Assembly: GCF_016428905.1 (NCBI RefSeq)
Contig: NZ_JAELTQ010000026.1
Location: 1 to 43,027 of the forward strand
Source of the DNA: Dyella sp. ASV24
Lineage (GTDB): Bacteria > Pseudomonadota > Gammaproteobacteria > Xanthomonadales > Rhodanobacteraceae
DNA length: 43,027 nucleotides
Direction: 5' to 3'
The position numbers were made by a program, and so were the translations under genes. Shown piece by piece: positions 1 to 7,806 of this stretch (its first letter is position 1; each line of letters starts with the position of its first letter). Under the pieces are notes generated by a model, which worked only from the letters and a program-made list of their open reading frames with translations, made no database searches and was not told the DNA's origin.

Positions 1-1
1 G

Positions 2-1132
2 AACACCGGCGATGCGTGGCCGATCTATCCGATGTACGACTACGCGCATTGTCTTTCCGACGCGCTGGAAGGCATCACGCATTCGCTGTGCACGCTGGAG
101 TTCGAAGACCATCGCCCGCTGTATGACTGGTTCGTCGACAAGGTCGACCTGGTCAATCATCCGGAGCTGTGGCAGCACCTGCGCGAAGGCGGTTTCCGCA
201 CGGAACCAGCCAAGCCGCGACAGATCGAATTCTCGCGCCTCAACCTCTCCTACTCGATTACCAGCAAGCGCAAGCTCGCGCAGTTGGTGAACGAGAATCT
301 GGTGGACGGCTGGGACGATCCGCGCATGAACACGCTGCGCGGCCTGCGTCGCCGCGGCTTCACGCCGGGTGGCCTGCGCCTGCTTATTGAACGCCTCGGT
401 GTGAGCAAGCAGAACAGCATCATTGATTACTCGATTCTCGAGAACTGCGTGCGTGAAGATCTGGACGCCATCGCAGCACGTCGCATGGCGGTGCTTGATC
501 CGCTCAAGCTCGTCATTACCAACCTGCCGGATGGCCATGAAGAACAGCTCACGTTCTCCAACCATCCGAAGGATGAAAGCTTCGGTACGCGCAGCGTGCC
601 GTTCTCGCGCGAGCTGTGGATCGAGCGCGAGGATTTCGCCGAAGTGCCGCCGAAGGGCTTCCATCGCCTCAAGCCCGAAGGCGAAGTGCGCCTGCGTGGC
701 GTGGGCATCGTGAAGTGCGAGGAGATGGTGAAGGACGCCGACGGTAACGTCGTCGAGCTGCGCTGCTCGCTGGATCTCGAATCGCGCCAGGGCATGCCGG
801 GAGCCGACCGCAAGGTGAAGGGCACGATCCACTGGGTCAGCGCCAAACATGGCGTGTCCACCGAAGTACGCGTGTACGACCGCCTGTTCAACGTGCCGGA
901 TCCGGACGACGAAACCGACGGCAAGACCTGGATCGAACACATCAACCCGGAAGCCAAGCGCATTGTCACGGCATGGCTGGAGCCGGCAGCCGCGAACGTC
1001 GACCCGGAGCAGCGCTTCCAGTTCGAGCGCCTGGGTTATTTCGTCGCCGATCGTATCGATCACACCGCTGGCAAGCCTGTCTTCAACCGCACCGTCACGC
1101 TGCGTGACGCGTGGTCGACGAAGCAAGGCTGA
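2..1132 (+). CDS. glnS: Glutaminyl-tRNA synthetase, C-terminal part (5' end outside window)
   Basis: This class I aminoacyl-tRNA synthetase charges tRNA-Gln with glutamine in the cytoplasm. The reading frame is open from base 2, so the N-terminal catalytic half with the HIGH motif is missing only because the window starts inside the gene. Visible are the end of the Rossmann catalytic domain (IYPMYDYAHCLSDALEGITH), the KMSKS-equivalent loop as ITSKRKL near bases 257-277, and the two beta-barrel anticodon-binding domains (LKLVITNLPDG to the C-terminal FNRTVTLRDAW). The match to bacterial GlnRS runs without a break to the TGA at 1130-1132. The next gene starts 24 bases downstream on the same strand, so read-through is possible. 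Confidence 0.96.
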   Translation, partial: NTGDAWPIYPMYDYAHCLSDALEGITHSLCTLEFEDHRPLYDWFVDKVDLVNHPELWQHLREGGFRTEPAKPRQIEFSRLNLSYSITSKRKLAQLVNENLVDGWDDPRMNTLRGLRRRGFTPGGLRLLIERLGVSKQNSIIDYSILENCVREDLDAIAARRMAVLDPLKLVITNLPDGHEEQLTFSNHPKDESFGTRSVPFSRELWIEREDFAEVPPKGFHRLKPEGEVRLRGVGIVKCEEMVKDADGNVVELRCSLDLESRQGMPGADRKVKGTIHWVSAKHGVSTEVRVYDRLFNVPDPDDETDGKTWIEHINPEAKRIVTAWLEPAAANVDPEQRFQFERLGYFVADRIDHTAGKPVFNRTVTLRDAWSTKQG

Positions 1133-1156
1133 CATTCGCATCACAAGGAACGTTTC

Positions 1157-1714
1157 ATGCTGCCTCAACAGATTCACCTGACCCTGCCGCCGTGGATCGG
1201 CGATGTGGTCGACACCAACAAGCGCTACATCACTGACGAGGAACGCGTGGCTCTCGCCATCGAACTCTCGCGCCTGAATGTCGAGCGGAGCCATGGCGGC
1301 CCGTTCGGTGCGGCGGTGTTCGATGGACAGGGGCGCGTCGTGTCTGTGGGCGTTAACCGCGTGGTGCCGCAGACGTGTTCCGTCGCGCACGCGGAAATGA
1401 TGGCCTACATGAGTGCACAACAGCGTCTAGCGGCCTTCCGCCTCAATGCGGATGGTGGCCGCTACACCCTGGCCACCAGCGCACAGCCCTGCTGCCAGTG
1501 CTACGGCGCCACCGTATGGGCCGGCGTGGATGAGCTGCTGATCGGCGCACGCGCCGAAGATGTGGAAGAGCTCACCGAGTTCGACGAAGGCCCGCTGCCC
1601 GCGGACTGGATCGGCGAGCTCGAAAAGCGCGGTATCGCTGTGCGGCGCGACATCCTGCGTGAGCAGGCGCGCGGCGTACTCGCAGCCTATGGCCAGAGCG
1701 GACAGCACTATTGA
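1157..1714 (+). CDS. Nucleoside deaminase of the cytidine/guanine deaminase superfamily
   Basis: A 185-residue zinc-dependent deaminase, probably acting on a free base or nucleoside. The catalytic signature is complete. HAE at residues 78-80 supplies one zinc ligand and the proton-shuttling glutamate, and PCCQC at 111-115 supplies the two cysteine ligands. GGPFGAAVFD near 47-56 is the substrate-side strand usual in guanine deaminase, tRNA adenosine deaminase and related enzymes. The protein is longer than TadA (about 150-170 residues) and carries an N-terminal extension, so guanine or cytosine deaminase-like activity is as likely as tRNA editing; the substrate cannot be read from the sequence. 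An AAGGA-type site precedes the ATG. Its TGA overlaps the TTG start of the next gene. Confidence 0.85.
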   Translation: MLPQQIHLTLPPWIGDVVDTNKRYITDEERVALAIELSRLNVERSHGGPFGAAVFDGQGRVVSVGVNRVVPQTCSVAHAEMMAYMSAQQRLAAFRLNADGGRYTLATSAQPCCQCYGATVWAGVDELLIGARAEDVEELTEFDEGPLPADWIGELEKRGIAVRRDILREQARGVLAAYGQSGQHY

Positions 1715-2445
1715 GCCGCCTGCGCGCCGCCCTGCCGCTGATCCTGCTGGTCATCGCCGGCATTGCCTTGTTCAGCTCCGGCGTGATGGACCGCCTGCAC
1801 CCCGAACAACTGGTGCAGCATCAGGCCCAGATACGCGCCGACATCGCCACGGCCCCTTGGCTTAGCCGGATCACCTTTATCGGCCTGCTGACGCTGGCCA
1901 TGTCCACCGGCGTGCCGGGTACCGTCATCATCATCATGGCGGGCGGCTTTGCCTTTGGGGTGGTGGAAGGCAGCATTTACTCGTCCATCGGGTTGACCCT
2001 GGGCACGCTGATCCTGTTCCTGGCCAGCCGCTACGCCTTCGGTGCGGGCAGCAAACACCCTCCTGCCCTGGTGGACAAACTGCACCACGGCTTCGAGCGG
2101 CATCCAGTGGCCTACACCATGTTCCTGCGCTTTGTACCGGTGGCGCCGTTCGGCCTCGTCACGGTGGCACTGGCCTGGCTACGTTGTCCGCTATGGCTGT
2201 TCCTAGGCGCCAGCTGGCTGGGCGGCACGGTCTCCCTGATCTTCGAGACATCGATCGGTGCGGGCCTTGGGGAAGCACTGGCGCAAAGCCATGGGCACTT
2301 CGGACTGGGCCTGCTGATGCAACCCCGGGTATGGATGCCGATCTCCGCTATCGCGGTGCTGGCCCTGCTCCCGTTACTGGTAGAGCGCCTGGTGCGCCGC
2401 CGCCAGAATGCTTTGGACAACACACCGGCTCATTCGCAGGATTGA
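1711..2445 (+). CDS. TVP38/TMEM64 (SNARE-associated, DedA-like) inner-membrane protein
   Basis: A 244-residue polytopic membrane protein of the TVP38/TMEM64 branch of the DedA superfamily, some members of which act in lipid flipping or envelope homeostasis. It has an N-terminal membrane segment (about residues 6-24), then the family core: a glycine-rich reentrant segment at about 71-110 (GGFAFGVVEGSIYSS) and the second half FLRFVPVAPFGLV at about 137-149. Further membrane segments lie near 150-180 and 210-225. The start is a TTG at 1711 that overlaps the upstream TGA (TTGA), implying translational coupling. A later start would remove the first membrane segment. Substrate and exact role are unknown. 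Confidence 0.85.
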   Translation: MSRLRAALPLILLVIAGIALFSSGVMDRLHPEQLVQHQAQIRADIATAPWLSRITFIGLLTLAMSTGVPGTVIIIMAGGFAFGVVEGSIYSSIGLTLGTLILFLASRYAFGAGSKHPPALVDKLHHGFERHPVAYTMFLRFVPVAPFGLVTVALAWLRCPLWLFLGASWLGGTVSLIFETSIGAGLGEALAQSHGHFGLGLLMQPRVWMPISAIAVLALLPLLVERLVRRRQNALDNTPAHSQD

Positions 2446-2540
2446 GCCCTGCCCTAGCCGACGGGCTACACCGGTCGGCCTGCTGCCTCGCTCGATGATT
2501 CGCGCTAGTCTGGCCGCGCCTGACGCTTGATGGGTGTAAG

Positions 2541-2810
2541 GGGTGCTCTGATCTATTCAACGCGGGTGGCATGATGTCCAGAAAGCCCGCAAGGTGCAGG
2601 GCGTGACGCAGCCCAGGCTGGTTGCCTGGGCAAGTGGCGCACTGCGGCATGGGGGCTTTCTGGACATCACCCGCAGGGCCGGTTCTGTTTGCCTGCCGCT
2701 GCGCGCCGCGCTGTCTCAACAGGCCACCAGCCTGCCTTCACCAACGCGGCGCGCAGCGGCAGGCAAACAGAACCGGTGACACCCACGTTGAATAGATCAG
2801 AGCATCCCTA
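2541..2810. repeat. Composite structured repeat: two inverted copies of a leader-plus-hairpin element
   Basis: The outer ends are inverted copies of one leader. The left copy reads GGGTGCTCTGATCTATTC (2541-2558) and the right copy is its complement at about 2792-2810 (GAATAGATCAGAGCATCCC); similarity continues inward for about ten bases. Inside are two separate stems. One is a perfect 16-bp pair, 2573-2588 with 2653-2668. The other is a perfect 32-bp pair, 2679-2710 with 2745-2776. Each encloses a small hairpin of the form CAGGC-TGGNN-GCCTG: 2612-2630 on plus, and 2720-2734 on minus. The same architecture recurs at 42725-42856. The element ends 9 bases before the start codon of the hybrid kinase, leaving only AGGGG as its ribosome binding site. 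Confidence 0.9.
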
Positions 2811-2819
2811 GGGGATCCA

Positions 2820-4718
2820 ATGGGTACAGGGGCCAATTCCCGGACAGTGCAATGGTGGCGTCGCACCTCGCTGATGCAGCGGCTTGCGTTGGTCGCCCTT
2901 GTACCCACTCTGGTAACGGCAACCCTGTTGGTCGCGATGCTCGCGCCGCAGCAGTTGATGACCCTTCGCGGCATGGCGCAAAACACCGCCGATGCCATCG
3001 CGACCCAGGCGGCTTCCGTCACCGCCGCGCCATTGCGCGACATGCAACGCCGCGAACTCGTACGCATCGCCGAATCCATCGGTGACCTGCCTCACGTCGC
3101 CCGCGTGCAGATCCGCGCCGCCGACGGCGAGATCCTGGCCGACAGCCTGGGACGCAGCGGCGCCGACAACAGCGAAAGCCTGACCGTGGTGCGCGACGTG
3201 GTCGACACGGATCGCCCGGGCCAACCCGTGCTGGGCTCGGTCGTCGTTGACGTCAGCCTGCGCGACGCCATCGCCATGCAACAGGCCAGCCTGCGACACG
3301 CCATGGTGGCGCTGGTGATCAGCCTGCTCCTGGCGGCGATCATCGCGTGGCAGGCCGCGCGCTGGATCAGCGCGCCGCTACGTCGGCTCGTACACGCCGT
3401 GCACCAGCTCGGCCGCGGCGACCGCCACGTCGAAGTGGAGGTCACGGACCTCACCGAGATTGGCGAACTGCAGCGGGGCTTCAACAGCGCGGCGATGGCC
3501 TTGTTCGACGTGCAGCGCGGCATGGAGCGCGAGATCGAACATGCCACCGTCGAACTGGCACGCAAGAATGCCGCGCTCGAGGCCGCCAGCGTTGCCAAAG
3601 CGCGTTTTCTCGCTGCCGCATCGCACGACCTTCGCCAACCACTTTATGCGTTGACGCTGTTCTCCTCGGCGTTGGCCGAGGATGAGCGCGACCCGATACG
3701 CCTGGATCGCATCGCACACATCCAGGAATGTGTGGAAGCGCTGGATCACCTGTTCAGCGAATTGCTCGACCTGTCGCGCCTGGAAACCGGCGCCATGCAG
3801 ATCGAGATCGCCGAGTTCCCGCTGGATCACGTCTTCCAGGAAGTAAGCCGCAATTTCCGCATGATCGCGGAACAGCATGGCCTGCGCCTGATCATGCGCA
3901 CCACCGACCTATGGGTGCGCAGTGACCGCACGATGCTCTCGCGCATCCTCAACAATCTGGTCAGCAACGCCTTGCGCTATACCAACCGCGGCGGCGTGCT
4001 GGTGGTAGCACGCCGTCGTGACGACGGCACCGTACGCGTGGACGTATGGGACACCGGCACCGGTATTGCACCGGAGCACCAGGCACGCGTGTTCGACGAG
4101 TTCTACCGCGTGGAATGCCACGGCAACGAACACGATGCCAGCCGGCGCCGCGGCCTGGGCCTGGGCCTGGCCACCGTACAACGCTTGGCCGAACTGCTCG
4201 ACACGCGGGTGCAGCTGAAGTCGAAAACCGGGCATGGCAGCGTGTTCAGTTTTCATCTACCCGAAATTCCGGCGCAGCAGATCGTGGCGGCTACTGGCAC
4301 CCCATCGTCACCCGATGTCTCCGGCATGCGCGTGCTGGTGATCGACGACGAACCGGCCATCCTTTCCGGCATCCGCTATCTGCTCGCCAGTTGGGGATGC
4401 AAAGTGGCGGTGGCGGAAGATCGCATACAGGCGCTGCAGGCAGCGGAAGAATGGAGTGAGCCGCCGGATATCGTGATTTCCGACTTGCGCCTGCGTGACG
4501 GCGAAAGCGGTCTTGATGTGCTCGCCGCCCTGGATGCGCATTACCAGATCGATGGCAATCCACCCTTCCCGCGCCTGCTCATCACCGGCGAAACCCGTAG
4601 CGACCGGCTACGCGAGATCATGGCCGCACGCATTCCCGTGCTTTACAAGCCCGTGTCGCCAGAACAGTTGCGCGAAGCGCTGATGGATGCCTGGAGTGGA
4701 TCACGCGCCACGGCCTGA
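2820..4718 (+). CDS. Hybrid sensor histidine kinase with C-terminal receiver domain
   Basis: A 632-residue inner-membrane hybrid kinase. In order: TM1 (about 20-42), a periplasmic sensor region (43-160), TM2 (161-180), HAMP (180-232) and a coiled coil (235-260). HisKA follows with the H-box ASHDLRQPL (phospho-acceptor His269). The HATPase domain has its N-box at NNLVSNALRYT (378-388), G1 DTGTG (411-415) and G2 GLGLGL (445-450). The receiver (504-625) has acidic pocket DDE (509-511), acceptor Asp555 and Lys610. All catalytic residues are present, so it should autophosphorylate and pass phosphate to its own receiver. The periplasmic loop is of a size that could contact a soluble binding protein, and one is encoded at 7807. 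The ATG at 2820 has AGGGG upstream. The 3' end is 5 bases from the convergent gene. Confidence 0.92.
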   Translation: MGTGANSRTVQWWRRTSLMQRLALVALVPTLVTATLLVAMLAPQQLMTLRGMAQNTADAIATQAASVTAAPLRDMQRRELVRIAESIGDLPHVARVQIRAADGEILADSLGRSGADNSESLTVVRDVVDTDRPGQPVLGSVVVDVSLRDAIAMQQASLRHAMVALVISLLLAAIIAWQAARWISAPLRRLVHAVHQLGRGDRHVEVEVTDLTEIGELQRGFNSAAMALFDVQRGMEREIEHATVELARKNAALEAASVAKARFLAAASHDLRQPLYALTLFSSALAEDERDPIRLDRIAHIQECVEALDHLFSELLDLSRLETGAMQIEIAEFPLDHVFQEVSRNFRMIAEQHGLRLIMRTTDLWVRSDRTMLSRILNNLVSNALRYTNRGGVLVVARRRDDGTVRVDVWDTGTGIAPEHQARVFDEFYRVECHGNEHDASRRRGLGLGLATVQRLAELLDTRVQLKSKTGHGSVFSFHLPEIPAQQIVAATGTPSSPDVSGMRVLVIDDEPAILSGIRYLLASWGCKVAVAEDRIQALQAAEEWSEPPDIVISDLRLRDGESGLDVLAALDAHYQIDGNPPFPRLLITGETRSDRLREIMAARIPVLYKPVSPEQLREALMDAWSGSRATA

Positions 4719-4723
4719 GCCGC

Positions 4724-6490
4724 TCAGCTTTTCGGAGCGACGCGCCGGGCAAGCACGCGGTCGGCTGGCAGGAAGCGATTGAAGAGATCGTCGACGAAAT
4801 CGCCGCCCGGTGCGTCGTTGCGCGAGCCGCCAGTAACGTACAGACCTTGCCAGTGCAGGCGGCGTTCGCCGCCGGCTTCATTGGCCTGCAAACGTTCGAC
4901 GAAGGTACGTAGCCCGCGTTGCACGCCTTGCAATGACTGCAGGAAAGCAAACGCCTCACGCCGCTTGTGTGGGTCGCTCTCTGTCGCCAGCACCGCGAGT
5001 GCTGTGGCTACCAGGCGCTCCGTCACTGCGTCTGCCTGCACCTCCAGGCGCCCATCCAGCACGCCATCGCGCATGGGGCTGGCATGCCGCCACCCAAGCA
5101 CGCGACGGAATACCGAAGCTGGCAGCATGGAGCGGAAGGCAGCATGACCAGGCAATGCCTCAAGGCCGGTCACCACCACATAAACCGGTAGCTGTAATTG
5201 GAGACGCCGCGTGGCCTCGTCCGCCAGTCGATGCAGACGGTCGGCATAGGTAACGACCGCGCCTTCCGACTCGCGCAGGCTCTGCGCGGCCATGCAGATA
5301 ACCAGCCCATCCAACGGCAATTTGCGGCGCTCCCTCGCCAGCAGCGACAGCGCCTTCGACCAAGGTGCATCGCCGTCGCCGATGGCCGCGTGCGGAGAGG
5401 ACAGACGCGGCCCGGGTTCGATCGCCACCAGCGAGCGAAACACCCACCAATGCCACGGTCGCGTTTCATTAGCGCGTGACAGTTCGCGTGCATGAGGCGA
5501 GGCAGCAGCGGCCTGCAACAAGGAGCGAACGTCGGCGGCACTGTCGCCAACGAACAGCAGCCAAGGATGGCGAGACAACTGACGCCACCGGCCGCGGCGA
5601 CGGAACGGATGGAGAATCGCTCCGCGAAGACGGCGCGCGGCATCCTTCACCGCGGCGGAAAAACTACCGATGCCATAGCCGGAGTCGGTGCTGTCCGCCA
5701 CACGCGTATGCGCGCGCATCATCACCAGCGATTGCCAGGCAAGCGTACCTATCCAGCCGACCACACCCAGCACGGCCACGATGATGCCACCCATGAACCA
5801 TGCCTGTTCCGATACGCCCTGACTGAAGACAGGCGCCACGAAAGCGACAAACACCAGCAGCACGACCAGTGTGGCCACCAGTTGCGCCAGCCGTCGTCCC
5901 ATCCAGGTTCCGGGTAGGCGCAGCACCGGCGACCCTGGCGTCATGTAGGGCTGTGGTGTGACCGACTCGCGCTGCAGCGATTGCAACACGGCCGACGCAC
6001 TCGTGCCCGCCGGGCAGTACAGCGCCTTGATGCGGCCCAGTTCACCGCCGTCACCTTGTTCGTAGTAGTACTGCCCAGCGAACCCGAGCAGCAGCGCCAT
6101 GCTGAAGACTTCGCGCACTTCGTCCTCGCCGCTGCCCAGCCGGCCGAGCTGATCGAAGAATTCCGTGGCGGCACTTCCCGTGCGGAACAGCACCTGCTGC
6201 AGCGGGCCAACCCCGCTGCCCCATCCGCCGCGACGCGTCGCAACCTCGTCCAGCCAGGCCACGGCCGCGAACGCCGCCAGCTCCACTTCCGCCAATGGCT
6301 TGCCACGTGCGAAGGCAGCGCCACGCCCCTGATCGACCAGCGCGAGTGCGCGAGCGTGTACGGACGGCCATTCGTCGTCGGGGAGATTCTGGCTTGCCGC
6401 CTGCTCGTCGATCAGTAAGCCATAGGCGAACAAAGGTGCGAAACATTCCAGCAGCCGCATGGCGTCGATAGCCGTCAAAGCCTGTTGCAT
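4724..6490 (-). CDS. TssL(DotU/IcmH)-TssM(IcmF) chimera with degenerate nucleotide site
   Basis: A 588-residue membrane protein joining two type VI secretion membrane-complex modules. Residues 3-160 match DotU/TssL: AAVAWLDEVA with the LDE at 80-82, GPLQQVLFRTGS, EFFDQLGRL and LLLGFAGQYY before GGELGRIKALY. Two membrane segments follow (about 201-222 and 231-258), as at the TssM N-terminus. Residues 300-470 match the cytoplasmic IcmF domain: WLLFVGDS, WHWWVF, PLDGLVICMAA and LPVYVVVTGLEALPGH. The Walker A position reads GDSAADVRS and the DTAGR position reads EPGPR, so GTP/ATP binding is doubtful. The large TssM periplasmic domain is absent (TssM is usually above 1,000 residues). ATG at 6490 has GGAG upstream; a GTG at 6517 is an alternative start. 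No other T6SS gene is in the window. Confidence 0.8.
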   Translation of the reverse strand: MQQALTAIDAMRLLECFAPLFAYGLLIDEQAASQNLPDDEWPSVHARALALVDQGRGAAFARGKPLAEVELAAFAAVAWLDEVATRRGGWGSGVGPLQQVLFRTGSAATEFFDQLGRLGSGEDEVREVFSMALLLGFAGQYYYEQGDGGELGRIKALYCPAGTSASAVLQSLQRESVTPQPYMTPGSPVLRLPGTWMGRRLAQLVATLVVLLVFVAFVAPVFSQGVSEQAWFMGGIIVAVLGVVGWIGTLAWQSLVMMRAHTRVADSTDSGYGIGSFSAAVKDAARRLRGAILHPFRRRGRWRQLSRHPWLLFVGDSAADVRSLLQAAAASPHARELSRANETRPWHWWVFRSLVAIEPGPRLSSPHAAIGDGDAPWSKALSLLARERRKLPLDGLVICMAAQSLRESEGAVVTYADRLHRLADEATRRLQLQLPVYVVVTGLEALPGHAAFRSMLPASVFRRVLGWRHASPMRDGVLDGRLEVQADAVTERLVATALAVLATESDPHKRREAFAFLQSLQGVQRGLRTFVERLQANEAGGERRLHWQGLYVTGGSRNDAPGGDFVDDLFNRFLPADRVLARRVAPKS

Positions 6491-7041
6491 GTTGCTCCAT
6501 GGCCCCGAACGGAACACCCTGTGCCGATCGGGGATGCCCGCCGAAGTCTACGACGATATGCCTCGCCGTGCCGCCCCGGGGGCACGCGGGCTTCAACCCG
6601 CATGGAAGTAAGGAACCCGCTCCATGCGGGGAAGAAGAGGCCATCCGTGGCAATACCGCCGACCGGCACGAGCATCATGCCCGGCATGCCAGAGGCTCCA
6701 AAACGTTTGAAGGGGGCTGAATGCGGTACACCGCCTGTGCTGGCCGGTTGAGCGCAACTAGCGCAACGCGCATGTCGCGTCGGAATCGTCGGTGTTTGGT
6801 AAGGGATACGTCAGCCAGCACGCTCCCACCCGTTTTCCGCCTTCACCGAAGCACGATCCCCATGGAGCAACGCCCCCATCGCGGTGGGTAAATTCTCGCG
6901 ATCGACCATCAGGCCGGCCATATCTCGTTGTGGCTATGTCGTTCGTACGCTCTTTGAGGTTGCCGCGCACACACGGTGGGGCTATGTTGCGCAGGCCGGA
7001 TGTGCGGCGATGGGAGAGCCGCTGGCGCCATGGGGACTGAC
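6491..7041. other. Divergent intergenic region, about 550 bases
   Basis: This lies between the divergently transcribed TssL-TssM chimera and the response regulator, so it should hold both promoters. I could not recognise convincing -35/-10 boxes. The one clear structure is a 10-bp hairpin, 6597-6606 with 6621-6630 (CCCGCATGGA and TCCATGCGGG, 14-base loop). Short open frames on both strands here lack start-site support or protein character and are treated as noise. Confidence 0.5.
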
Positions 7042-7725
7042 ATGCGCATATTGATCGCAGACGACCATCGACTGATCGTCGAGGGTGTCAAGCTCAAGCT
7101 GGCCGAGCTTGGGCCCGATACGTCCTTTGTCACTGCCATGGACATGGCTGAACTCCGCGCGGCGATCCATGCGCCGGAGGCATCTTCGCTATCTCTCGCG
7201 CTCATCGACCTGGCTATGCCCGGCGTGCAGGGCAGCGAGCATCTGACCGAAGTGATCGAGCATCTTCCGCAGGTGCCCGTGATGGTGCTCTCCGGCTCCG
7301 AAGACGGCGCGCTGATGAAAAGCCTGCTGGCGATGGGCGTACAAGGCTTTATTCCCAAGGCCTATTCGCCGGATGTGATGCTGTCTGCTGTACGCCTGGT
7401 GCTTTCGGGTGGCATCTATGTGCCTCCGCTGCTGCTGCAGGAGCGTGCGGATGGACCGGTCTCCGCACCCGCTCCCTCCATGGCCACGCAGACACCGTCC
7501 AGCGCCATCGACTCACTGGAGGAGCGGCTGCGCAAGTTGCTCACCGAGCGGCAAATCGATGTGCTGCGCCTGCTCTCGCAAGGCAAGCCAAACAAGCTCA
7601 TCGCTCGGGATCTCGGCATCAGCGAGGGCACAGTGAAGATTCACCTTGCTGCCATTTTCCGGGCACTCAATGTACGCAACCGGGTCGAAGCCGTGGTCGC
7701 TTCGCGGCGTATCAGCGGCATCTGA
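7042..7725 (+). CDS. LuxR/NarL-family two-component response regulator
   Basis: A 227-residue DNA-binding response regulator. The receiver domain (1-125) has the acidic pair D7-D8 in IADDHR, acceptor Asp56 in LIDLAMPG, Ser84 and Lys106 in FIPKAYS. A Ser/Pro-rich linker (about 135-160) leads to a LuxR-type helix-turn-helix at 167-215 (LTERQIDVLRLL, LIARDLGISEGTVKIHL). It is the only free-standing DNA-binding regulator between two histidine kinases and is their most likely output. The ATG at 7042 gives the usual MRILIADDHR start and has GGGGA five bases upstream. In-frame alternatives at 7030 (ATG) and 6976 (GTG) would add unconserved residues. The PhnD-like gene starts 81 bases downstream. Confidence 0.92.
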   Translation: MRILIADDHRLIVEGVKLKLAELGPDTSFVTAMDMAELRAAIHAPEASSLSLALIDLAMPGVQGSEHLTEVIEHLPQVPVMVLSGSEDGALMKSLLAMGVQGFIPKAYSPDVMLSAVRLVLSGGIYVPPLLLQERADGPVSAPAPSMATQTPSSAIDSLEERLRKLLTERQIDVLRLLSQGKPNKLIARDLGISEGTVKIHLAAIFRALNVRNRVEAVVASRRISGI

Positions 7726-7775
7726 CCGAGTACTCCCACCTTATCGATTATCGCTAGCGCCAGCCCATGTTCGCC

Positions 7776-7794
7776 GGGATGCTCTGATCTATTC
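7776..7794 (+). repeat. Solo copy of the 19-base repeat leader
   Basis: GGGATGCTCTGATCTATTC, identical to the leader of the structured repeats at 2541-2810 (minus copy) and matching the 42725 copy up to its last base. Here no hairpin arms follow. It sits in the 81-base gap between the regulator and the PhnD-like gene, ending 12 bases before the latter's GTG. Confidence 0.8.
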
Positions 7795-7806
7795 GGGGAT
7801 CACGCC

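Noticed and set aside
2541-2810. Insertion sequence with terminal inverted repeats
   Set aside because: The outer arms look like terminal repeats, but the 270-base interior codes for nothing and the copy at 42725 shows that the conserved part is the leader with internal hairpins. A small nonautonomous element remains possible.
6792-7040. Small plus-strand open frame upstream of the response regulator
   Set aside because: It has no ribosome binding site or domain and runs into the regulator start in another frame; treated as intergenic noise.
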